Shown one piece after another: positions 57,454-64,000 of a stretch of 64,000 nt of DNA. The notes beneath the pieces were generated by a model, which did not search any database, was not told where the DNA came from, and saw only the letters and a program-made list of their open reading frames with translations. The stretch comes from Burkholderia cenocepacia. Its GTDB lineage: Bacteria; Pseudomonadota; Gammaproteobacteria; Burkholderiales; Burkholderiaceae. The translations under genes were made by a program, and so were the position numbers. The DNA lies in assembly GCF_014211915.1 (NCBI RefSeq), contig NZ_CP060039.1:186001-250000 (forward strand). The letters are read 5' to 3'. Position 1 is the first letter of the stretch; each line of letters begins with the position of its first letter.

Positions 57454-57481
57454 AAGCCCGCCGGACCGGCCGGGCGGGCTT
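57454..57481 (-). terminator. Intrinsic terminator of the ferritin-like gene
   Basis: A 9-bp stem AAGCCCGCC / GGCGGGCTT has a run of five A on its left, so the minus strand ends in T. It lies about 82 bp beyond the stop at 57563. Confidence 0.85.
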
Positions 57482-57562
57482 CATGCGACGAGCGCGACAC
57501 GGTGCCGCGAGCCGGGCGCGAACCGGACACGACTCGCGCCGACGGCGGCCCCTGTGCCGGCT

Positions 57563-58441
57563 TCAGGCCGGCTGCGCGGCCGACGACGGGCCGTTTTCGG
57601 CCTGCAGGCGGCCGGTGACTTCCTTGCGGTAGCGGTTCAGTTCCTGCGCGGTCGCGAACGTGCGCTCGAACAGGATCGACAGGTTGTGCAGGATCCGCTC
57701 GACGACCTTCTTCTCCCACTCGCCGTCGAAACGGATCTGCTCGTCGAGCCAGCGCTCGAGCCATTCCGGATCGGGCAGGCGCGACTGCACGGTGTCGCGC
57801 GGGAACAGCGCCTGGTTCACGTGCAGGTTGGTCGGGTGCAGCGGCTTCTCGGTGCGGCGCGCCGACGCCATCAGCACGCCGATCTTCGCGAAGGCGGCAC
57901 GCGCGACGTCGCCGCAGTTGTTCAGCGCTTTCTTCATGTAGCGTAGGTACGCGCCGCCGTGACGCGCTTCATCGCGCGAAATCGTTTCGTAGATCTGCTT
58001 GATGACGGGCTCGGTGTGCCAGTCGGCCGCGCAGCGGTACCAGTGGTTCAAACGGATCTCGCCGCAGAAGTGCAGCATCAGCGTCTCGAGCGGCGGCGCC
58101 GGATCGAACTGGAAGCGCACCGCGTGCAGCTCCTCTTCGGTCGGCACCATCTCGGGCTTGAAGCGGCGCAGGTATTCCATCAGCACGAGCGAATGCTTCT
58201 GCTCCTCGAAGAACCACACGCTCATGAACGCGGAAAAGTCGCTGTCGTGCTGGTTGTCGCGCAGGAACATTTCCGTCGCGGGCAGCGCCGACCATTCGGT
58301 GATCGCGTTCATCTTGATCGTCTTCGCCTGCTCGTCGGTGAGCAGCGAAGCGTCGAACTTGTCCCACGGAATGTCCTTCTCCATGTCCCAGCGGACAGCT
58401 TCGAGCGACCTGTAAAGTTCCGGATAAAGCATGGTGTTCAT
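57563..58441 (-). CDS. Ferritin-like diiron protein (acyl-ACP desaturase-like)
   Basis: A 292-residue helical protein with two diiron-type ExxH motifs, WFFEEQKHSLVLMEYL and SRDEARHGGAYLRYMKKAL, spaced as in ferritin-like oxygenases and acyl-ACP desaturases. The family is annotated as ferritin-like or desaturase-like; the reaction is unknown. A TAAAAT at 58537-58542 is a possible promoter and a terminator follows, so it is monocistronic. Confidence 0.8.
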   Translation of the reverse strand: MNTMLYPELYRSLEAVRWDMEKDIPWDKFDASLLTDEQAKTIKMNAITEWSALPATEMFLRDNQHDSDFSAFMSVWFFEEQKHSLVLMEYLRRFKPEMVPTEEELHAVRFQFDPAPPLETLMLHFCGEIRLNHWYRCAADWHTEPVIKQIYETISRDEARHGGAYLRYMKKALNNCGDVARAAFAKIGVLMASARRTEKPLHPTNLHVNQALFPRDTVQSRLPDPEWLERWLDEQIRFDGEWEKKVVERILHNLSILFERTFATAQELNRYRKEVTGRLQAENGPSSAAQPA

Positions 58442-58907
58442 GATGGTCCCACCCCTGTTCTGCGCAATGCGACTTCTCTAAACGTGACTGTTGCCGCGCC
58501 AGCGCGCCGCGCGCGCTTTTTGCAGCCAAGACTCTAATTTTACGCGGGAAACCGGCCCGCCGGACGCTGATTCCTCGTCCGGCGGCCGGGCGGCCGCGTT
58601 GCCGCCGTTGGGCATGCCGCAACCCGCTCCGTTCCGACGGAGGCCGGTCGCGCTTGCCTGAGTGGGGGCCGGCGCTGGCCGGCTCGTTGGCGCGCCCGTC
58701 CCCTGCCCCAGGCGGGTTCCTCGAAAGGTCCCGTGCGGATGCCGGATCGGCGGGCTGCTCGATATGGTGTATACGGCGGCGGCCATGATAGCACGCGTGC
58801 ATGACGGTTCCGAGACGCCTGCCCGGTCGCGCGCCGCCAACCGCGGCGCGGCGATCGGTCGCGCCCGACCGTCGCGAAAACGCAACCTTACATTGCGCCT
58901 GCGCGTG
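58442..58907. other. 466-bp gap with a candidate promoter
   Basis: No gene that I can support. On the minus strand TAAAAT (58537-58542) is a possible -10 of the ferritin-like gene. The remaining sequence shows only GC-rich filler and short shadow frames. Confidence 0.35.
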
Positions 58908-60134
58908 TCAGACCCGTATTTCGCCGGCCGCGAGGCCGCCTTCCGGCGGCGTGCCGGCCGCCGGTGCGCTGCTGCCGTCCGCCTGAGCGATCCACCCGGC
59001 GAGCGTCTCGCGCTGCGCCCGGCCGTCGCGGTAGCCGAGCTCGATCAGCTCGCGCGTGAAGGCCTCCTCGAACAGCAGGTAGCTCGCGAATGACGCGCCG
59101 GCCGGCTGGCTGCCGCCGATCGCGCCGAGCAGCCCGCGCATCGTCGCCGGCATCTGCTTCAGGTGCTTCGCGGCAATCAGCTCGATGCGCTCGGACGGCG
59201 CGATCGCGAGCACGTCGACGTGCCGCCAGCCGCTGTCGAGCTCGACCTGGTGCGGCAGGTGCTCGATCATCCGGTTGATGTGCTCGATCCGTTCGATGTC
59301 CGAGCCGATCGAGTCGAGGAACACGCTCGCGAGCACCTGCTGGCCGATCTGCGCGAGGCTCGGATAGCCACGGGCCCGTCCCGCGCCGTTCGCGGCCGGA
59401 ATCTCGGGCCGCGGATCGGCTGCACCGACGACGACGATCCGGTCCGCGCCGAAGTGGATCGCCGGCGACAGCGGCGCGATCTGCCGGATCGAGCCGTCGC
59501 CGAAGTACTCGATCTGCCCGTCGAGCACGAGCGGCACGGCGGGGAACACGAACGGAATGGCCGACGACGCGAGCAGGTGCGACGCCGACAGGTCGACGAG
59601 CCGCGCGGTGCGCTGCGCGCGCCGCCACGCCTGGATCGGCTCGGCCGCCTGGTAGAACGTGAGGTGCCGGCCGCTCGAATAGCTGAGCGCGGTGATCGCG
59701 AGCGCATGCAGCAGGCGCGCCTCGAGCATCTGCTCGATCCGGTGGAAACTCAGCTCGCGCTGCAGCAGATGCGCGAGCGGCGTGTTGTCGAGCAGCCCGC
59801 GCGGCGAGCGGCGCGCCGCCCAGCCGAACGTCATCGTCGCGAGCCAGCGCGCGCCGGCGGCCGCGATGCCGAGCCAGTCGGTGCGATACACGTAGTCGGT
59901 GCGCAACGGCTCCCAGAATTCGAGCAGGCGCCGCACGCCATGGGAAAAGTCGTCCGCGTGGCTCGCGACCGACGTCGCGTTGATCGCGCCGGCCGACGAA
60001 CCGCACACGACCGTGAACGGCAGCGTATGCCGCTGCGGATCGGCCTCGCGCGCGATCTCGGCCAGCGCCTTCAGCACACCGACCTGGTATGCGGCGCGCG
60101 CGCCGCCTCCCATCAGAACGAGCGCGAGTCGCAT
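58908..60134 (-). CDS. Patatin-like phospholipase
   Basis: A 408-residue acyl hydrolase with the oxyanion motif LMGGGARAAYQVGVLKAL, the nucleophile GxSxG as VCGSSAGAINA, and the catalytic Asp in FGDGSIRQIAPLSP. The family works on phospholipids or storage lipids. No signal peptide is seen, so it is likely cytoplasmic or membrane-associated. It starts 24 bp after phaM and probably shares its transcript; an action on granule or membrane lipids is an inference only. Confidence 0.87.
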   Translation of the reverse strand: MRLALVLMGGGARAAYQVGVLKALAEIAREADPQRHTLPFTVVCGSSAGAINATSVASHADDFSHGVRRLLEFWEPLRTDYVYRTDWLGIAAAGARWLATMTFGWAARRSPRGLLDNTPLAHLLQRELSFHRIEQMLEARLLHALAITALSYSSGRHLTFYQAAEPIQAWRRAQRTARLVDLSASHLLASSAIPFVFPAVPLVLDGQIEYFGDGSIRQIAPLSPAIHFGADRIVVVGAADPRPEIPAANGAGRARGYPSLAQIGQQVLASVFLDSIGSDIERIEHINRMIEHLPHQVELDSGWRHVDVLAIAPSERIELIAAKHLKQMPATMRGLLGAIGGSQPAGASFASYLLFEEAFTRELIELGYRDGRAQRETLAGWIAQADGSSAPAAGTPPEGGLAAGEIRV

Positions 60135-60158
60135 GATCGACCTGCTACCCGGCCCGCA

Positions 60159-60884
60159 TCACGTCGAGCGCTTCGGCGGACGCGTTTCGGGCGACGAAGC
60201 GGCCGCCGCGCGCTCCGCGGCCGAACCGGACGGCTTCGCACGCTTCGCGGCGGGCTTGCGCGGTGCGGCCGCGGCGGATTTCGCGGCGGGCTCCGGCGCG
60301 GTGGCGGCCTCCGGCGGCGCGGCAGGCTGCATGCCCGGCTGCGCCATCGCGAGGCTCGCGAGCTGATTGAATTGCGTCTGCAGCAGGTTCCACCAGCCGG
60401 CCGGGTCGAACTGCTGCGCGGGGTCGCCCGCCGGCGCCTCCGCCGCGGACGCCGCGGCATCGGGCGCAGCCTCGCCCGCCGACGCGGGTTTCGCGGCCTG
60501 CGCGGCGGCCACGGCCGCTTCCTCGGCCGCCGACATCGAACTTTGCGCGAACGCGCCGAACGCGCGCAGCGTCGCGAGCGTCGCGCGCTGCACCTCGAGC
60601 GCCTGGATCGCGGACTGCAGCATCCCGAGATTGAGCTTCAGCCATTGCTCGACCGCGCGCAGATCGGTGATCCGCTTGTCGAGCTCCTCGACGTTCGTGA
60701 GCGGCGACATCATGTCGGACATGCTCGACAGCGACGGCGGCAGCCCGTGCGTGGCGCCCGGAAACGGCGCCATCCCGCCGAACGGCGACATCCGCATCAT
60801 GTCCCACATCCGGTCCATCATGTCGGCGGGCTGGAACCCGGCAAAGCCGGCGAAAGGGTTGGCGCCGGAGGCATCGGTCGTCAT
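60159..60884 (-). CDS. phaM: PhaM-type polyhydroxyalkanoate granule regulator
   Basis: A 241-residue protein that, in Ralstonia, binds PHB synthase, activates it, and links granules to the nucleoid. The N-terminal part FQPADMMDRMWDMMRMSPFG and VEELDKRITDLRAVEQWLKL is typical; the middle is Ala-rich; the C-terminus is Lys/Arg/Pro/Ala-rich (APRKPAAKRAKPSG), like a histone H1-type DNA-binding tail. PHB genes are not in the window. A TATGAT at 60951-60956 could be its -10. Confidence 0.87.
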   Translation of the reverse strand: MTTDASGANPFAGFAGFQPADMMDRMWDMMRMSPFGGMAPFPGATHGLPPSLSSMSDMMSPLTNVEELDKRITDLRAVEQWLKLNLGMLQSAIQALEVQRATLATLRAFGAFAQSSMSAAEEAAVAAAQAAKPASAGEAAPDAAASAAEAPAGDPAQQFDPAGWWNLLQTQFNQLASLAMAQPGMQPAAPPEAATAPEPAAKSAAAAPRKPAAKRAKPSGSAAERAAAASSPETRPPKRST

Positions 60885-60950
60885 ACGGGCATCCTGGTTG
60901 ACTGGGGGAGCGAGGCGGCCGCCGTGCGTCGCGCAGCCGCGCGTGGTTCG

Positions 60951-60956
60951 ATCATA
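60951..60956 (-). promoter_or_regulatory. Possible -10 element of phaM
   Basis: The minus strand reads TATGAT 67 bp before the phaM ATG, in the gap after the enoyl-CoA hydratase gene. Confidence 0.35.
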
Positions 60957-60965
60957 GCGCGCACG

Positions 60966-61793
60966 TCAGAACGGCGCGTCGCCGGGGAACGCGGGCGGGC
61001 GCCGCTCGCGCAGCGAACGGATGCCTTCCTGCACGTCGGGCCCCGAAAAACCCATGAATTCGAGCGCGAGCGACGTATCGAAGGTCGGGCCAGCCGTGCG
61101 CAGCCAGTTGTTCAGCGCGTACTTGGTCCAGCGGATCGCCGACTGCGAACCGTGCGCGAGCCGCTCGGCCACTTCGTATGCCTTCGGCAGCAGGTCGGCC
61201 GGCTCGACCGCGAGCGAGACCAGCCCGATCCGCTCGGCCTCCTCGCCGCTCACGGGCTCGCACAGCATCAGGTAGTACTTCGCCTTCGCCATCCCGCACA
61301 GGAGCGGCCACACGATCGCCGCGTGGTCGCCGGCCGCGACACCGAGCCGCGTGTGGCCGTCGATGATGCGCGCATCCTTCGCCGCGATCGAGATGTCGGC
61401 GAGCAGCCCGGCGACGAGCCCCGCGCCGACGGCCGGACCATGCATCGCCGACACGATCGGCTTGCTGCAGTTGATCACGTTGTAGACGAGGTCGCGCGCC
61501 TCGCGCCACACGCGGGCGCGCACGTCGAAATCGTTCGCCATGTCCTCGACGAGCGCGAGATCGCCGCCCGCCGAAAAGCCCTTGCCTTCGCCGCGGATCA
61601 CCGCGACGCGCGTGTCGGGATCGCGATCGACGTCGCGCCAGATGTCAGCGAGCTCGCGATGCATGCGCGCGGTCGCGGTCGCGAGGCCGCTGCGGTTCGC
61701 GCCCTCGCCGCTCATCACGATGTCGAGCACGCCATGGTCGCGGCGCGTCACCTTCAGTGCTTCGTAACCGCCGTACGCGGCAAGATCGGCCAT
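60966..61793 (-). CDS. Enoyl-CoA hydratase/isomerase family protein
   Basis: A 275-residue crotonase with the oxyanion-hole segment [20 protein letters not shown] and [20 protein letters not shown]. The typical catalytic Glu of hydratases near position 164 is not obvious in [16 protein letters not shown] (Asp-His replaces it), so it may be an isomerase or other crotonase activity. It lies between phaM and the FAH-family gene, all on the minus strand, but with 130 bp on one side. Confidence 0.85.
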   Translation of the reverse strand: MADLAAYGGYEALKVTRRDHGVLDIVMSGEGANRSGLATATARMHRELADIWRDVDRDPDTRVAVIRGEGKGFSAGGDLALVEDMANDFDVRARVWREARDLVYNVINCSKPIVSAMHGPAVGAGLVAGLLADISIAAKDARIIDGHTRLGVAAGDHAAIVWPLLCGMAKAKYYLMLCEPVSGEEAERIGLVSLAVEPADLLPKAYEVAERLAHGSQSAIRWTKYALNNWLRTAGPTFDTSLALEFMGFSGPDVQEGIRSLRERRPPAFPGDAPF

Positions 61794-61923
61794 CTGCTGC
61801 TCCTTGTTCGAGGCGCTCGAACGCTTGAATCGAGTGTAGCCAAGCCCGCGCGGTCAAACATCGGGCGAAACCCGGCGCGCGGGCCGAAGTCGGGTGTCGC
61901 CGGCGCGTTGCGTACCGCGCCGC

Positions 61924-62916
61924 TTATGCCGCGCCGTCGGGCGGGGCGACCGACTGCTCGATCGCGCCGAAGATGGACTTGCCGGCCGCGTCGAACATCT
62001 CGATGCGCACCGTATCGCCGTAGCGCATGAATTCGGTCTGCGGCGCGCCGTGCTCGATCGTCTCCAGGCAGCGCTTCTCGGCGATGCAGCAGTAGCCGCG
62101 CTTCGCGTCCTTGTTCGACACCGTGCCCGAGCCGACGATCGAGCCGGCACGCAGGTTGCGCGTCTTCGCCGCGTGCGCGATCAACTGGCCGAAGTGGAAC
62201 ACCATGTCGGTGCCCGCATCGGGCTGGCCGACCTTCTTGCCGTTCCAGTGAACGATCATCGGGCGGTGCACGCGGCCTTCGCGCCATTCGTCGCCCAGCT
62301 CGTCGGGCGTGACGGCGACCGGTGCGAACGCGGTGGCCGGCTTGCTCTGGAAGAAGCCGAAGCCCTTCGCGAGTTCGGCCGGAATCAGGTTGCGCAGCGA
62401 TACGTCGTTCACGAGCGTGACGAGCCGCACGGCCTTCAGCGCGTCGTCGGGCGACGCGCTCATCGGCACGTCGCCGGTGATCACCGCGACCTCCGCCTCG
62501 AAGTCGATGCCCCATTCCTCGGACGGGCACACGACGTCGTCGCGCGGCCCCAGGAAATCGTCGCTGCCGCCCTGGTACATCAGCGGATCGGTCCAGAACT
62601 CGGGCGGCATCTCGGCGCCGCGCGCACGGCGCACGAGCTCGACGTGGTTCACGTACGCGGAGCCGTCGGCCCACTGGAACGCGCGCGGCAGCGGCGCCAT
62701 GCAGTTGGCCGGATCGAACGCGAACGCGTTGCGCGCGCGGCCGTGGTTCAGCGCGTCGTACAGGTCGCGCAGTTGCGGCGCGTAGAACGCCCAGTCGTCG
62801 AGGACGCGCTGCAGCGTCGGCGCGATCGCATCGGCAATCGCCGCGGTGTGCAGGTCGCGCGACACGACGATCAGTTGGCCGTCGCGCGTGCCGTCCTTCA
62901 GCGAAGCAAGTTTCAT
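61924..62916 (-). CDS. Fumarylacetoacetate hydrolase (FAH) family protein
   Basis: A 330-residue metal-dependent enzyme of the FAH superfamily. It begins MKLASLKDGTRDGQLIVVSR and contains CPSEEWGIDFEAEVAVITGD, with the Glu/Asp metal ligands, and LAKGFGFFQSKPATAFAPVA. Family members hydrolyse or decarboxylate fumarylacetoacetate and related compounds in aromatic degradation; the length is nearer to 2-keto-hydratase-type members than to tyrosine-pathway FahA (about 430). An IclR regulator is divergent, so it likely controls this gene. Confidence 0.87.
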   Translation of the reverse strand: MKLASLKDGTRDGQLIVVSRDLHTAAIADAIAPTLQRVLDDWAFYAPQLRDLYDALNHGRARNAFAFDPANCMAPLPRAFQWADGSAYVNHVELVRRARGAEMPPEFWTDPLMYQGGSDDFLGPRDDVVCPSEEWGIDFEAEVAVITGDVPMSASPDDALKAVRLVTLVNDVSLRNLIPAELAKGFGFFQSKPATAFAPVAVTPDELGDEWREGRVHRPMIVHWNGKKVGQPDAGTDMVFHFGQLIAHAAKTRNLRAGSIVGSGTVSNKDAKRGYCCIAEKRCLETIEHGAPQTEFMRYGDTVRIEMFDAAGKSIFGAIEQSVAPPDGAA

Positions 62917-62955
62917 AGGGAGGATCTGCCGTTGTAGTGACGATGGAGGGAATCT

Positions 62956-62961
62956 ATTTTA
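62956..62961 (-). promoter_or_regulatory. Possible -10 element of the FAH-family gene
   Basis: The minus strand reads TAAAAT about 40 bp before the ATG, in the 129-bp divergent gap. Direct repeats of GAATC flank it (62950-62954 and 62969-62973), which might be part of an IclR site. Confidence 0.35.
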
Positions 62962-63045
62962 CGATGGTGAATCCATGCGGCGCGCCACGATCGTGCACGC
63001 CGTTTTCACCCCGTTTCCTGTCGCATTTTCGCGCCCCCGTTGCCC

Positions 63046-63912
63046 ATGCCCGCCAGCCCGCTTCCCGACGACGATCTCGCCGACTCCGATACCGACGACG
63101 CTGCTTCCGGCGAACACGGCGAGAAGGTCCGTTCCGGCATCCAGTCGATCGAGGTCGGCTTCCGCCTGCTCGACGTGCTGACGAGCGAGCCGCGCGCGAT
63201 GATGCTGCGCGATCTCGCGCAGCGCGCGGGCATGAGCCCGGCGAAGGCGCACCGCTACCTGGTCAGCTTCTCGCGGCTCGGCGTCGTGTCGCAGGACCCC
63301 GTCTCGGGCCGCTACGAGCTCGGCGGCTTCGCGCTGCAGATGGGCCTCGCGCGGCTCGCGCGCGTCGACGGCGTGAAGCTCGCGCGGATCGCGCTGACCG
63401 AATTCCGCGACCGTCTCGACCAGACGGTCGGCATCGCGGTGTGGGGCAACCAGGGGCCGACGATCGTGCACTGGATGGAGTCGAGCCATCCGGCGAAGGC
63501 GTCGCTGAAGCTCGGCGACGTGATGCCGCTGCTCGGTTCCGCGACGGGCCTGCTGTTCGCCGCGTACCTGCCGCGCAGCAAAACCGCCGCGATGCTGGAG
63601 CGCGAACTGGCCGATACGCGCCGCTCGCCGCACCACGGCGGCCCGCGCACGCTCGACGAAGTCGATGCGGTGCTCGCCGACGTGCGCCGACACCAGGCCG
63701 CGCGCGTCGAGGGGATGCTGCTGCCGACGATCCACGCGTTCTGCATGCCGGTGTTCGACGCGGTCGGCGAACTCGCGCTCGCGATCGTCGCGCTCGGCCA
63801 GGAAGGCTCGTTCGACATCGCGTGGGGCGGCGAGATCGACACCGCGCTGCGCGCCTGCGCGCAGAAACTGTCTTACGAACTCGGCTATAGTCCCGACGCA
63901 CGCGACGCCTGA
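63046..63912 (+). CDS. IclR-family transcriptional regulator
   Basis: A 288-residue regulator with an N-terminal winged helix (SIEVGFRLLDVLTSEPRAMM, AGMSPAKAHRYLVSFSRLGV) and the C-terminal IclR effector domain (VGIAVWGNQGPTIVHWMESS, LLPTIHAFCMPVFDAVGELA). The first 20 residues are acidic. The ATG at 63046 is preferred over a TTG two codons upstream. It is divergent from the FAH-family gene and probably represses or activates it. The last 88 bp of the window after it hold no visible feature. Confidence 0.88.
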   Translation: MPASPLPDDDLADSDTDDAASGEHGEKVRSGIQSIEVGFRLLDVLTSEPRAMMLRDLAQRAGMSPAKAHRYLVSFSRLGVVSQDPVSGRYELGGFALQMGLARLARVDGVKLARIALTEFRDRLDQTVGIAVWGNQGPTIVHWMESSHPAKASLKLGDVMPLLGSATGLLFAAYLPRSKTAAMLERELADTRRSPHHGGPRTLDEVDAVLADVRRHQAARVEGMLLPTIHAFCMPVFDAVGELALAIVALGQEGSFDIAWGGEIDTALRACAQKLSYELGYSPDARDA

Positions 63913-64000
63913 CGCGTCCGGTTCACGCCACGTCACGCATCGCGAACGCGCCGCGCATCCGGCGGTCCGATTCCTGTAGCGCGCGCCGCGCGCCCGACGT

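Noticed and set aside
59163..62030. A 955-codon plus-strand frame over patatin, phaM and enoyl-CoA hydratase
   Set aside because: All three underlying minus-strand genes are well supported by motifs; the plus frame has only Arg/His/Asp-rich shadow composition.

Overview
This window looks like core-chromosome DNA from a Burkholderia species, most likely of the B. cepacia complex. The evidence is very high GC with strong third-position GC, conserved betaproteobacterial gene blocks (gpsA-secB-grxC, the EI/HPr/EIIA-Man PTS beside gshB-gshA, dacC-dat-ybeD-lipB-lipA, birA-coaX), and protein families typical of Burkholderiales such as PhaM and MlaE/F/D with a PqiC-like lipoprotein. I see no tRNA, rRNA, CRISPR array, insertion sequence or prophage. 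Species assignment is inference.

Layout. 1-5.6 kb: partial gpsA, secB, grxC and a membrane rhodanese (minus), then gpmA, a C-terminal processing protease and moeB-like E1 enzyme (plus). 5.6-11 kb: ptsI, ptsH, a soluble EIIA-Man, gshB and gshA (minus). 11-13.7 kb: glnK-amtB with a sigma-54 promoter, divergent from ubiK. 13.9-17.1 kb: comM, a DnaA-box-bearing intergenic region, an unknown lipoprotein and a TlpA thioredoxin. 17.2-24.3 kb: dctD, dctB, dctA with a sigma-54 promoter, then actP and its DUF485 partner. 24.5-31.4 kb: a CoA-transferase / two acyl-CoA dehydrogenases / FadB-like operon with a divergent LysR. 31.5-35.6 kb: gamma-glutamyltransferase lipoprotein and a trimeric autotransporter adhesin. 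35.7-38.5 kb: a taurine-type ABC transporter. 38.8-44.7 kb: lipA, lipB, [DUF2917 / LysR pair], ybeD, dat, dacC. 45.2-51.2 kb: alpha/beta hydrolase, [2Fe-2S] ferredoxin, VanZ protein, and an MlaE-MlaF-MlaD-lipoprotein lipid transport operon. 51.5-57.4 kb: surface 5'-nucleotidase, Sel1-repeat protein, birA, coaX, a small membrane protein, and heptose-phosphate adenylyltransferase. 57.6-64 kb: ferritin-like diiron protein, patatin, phaM, enoyl-CoA hydratase, fumarylacetoacetase-family enzyme, and a divergent IclR regulator.

How genes work together. Two nutrient-sensing circuits can be read directly: GlnK-AmtB (nitrogen) and DctB-DctD-DctA (C4-dicarboxylates). Both transporters have near-consensus -24/-12 sigma-54 promoters. 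The dctA promoter also has two tandem dyads with the shared core TCCGG-N4-CCGGA, placed where enhancer sites are expected. Next to the dicarboxylate and acetate uptake genes lies an operon that resembles pimeloyl-CoA-type dicarboxylate beta-oxidation, which suggests a region devoted to organic-acid use. Most other genes are housekeeping: lipoylation, biotinylation, CoA, glutathione, peptidoglycan and outer-membrane lipid maintenance.

I found no wholly novel defence or mobile system. The most interesting signals are regulatory: the dctA enhancer pair, a DnaA-box cluster far from any replication gene, an NtrC-like site against ubiK, a hairpin covering the tauA ribosome-binding site, and a LysR/DUF2917 module sitting inside a conserved lipoate cluster.
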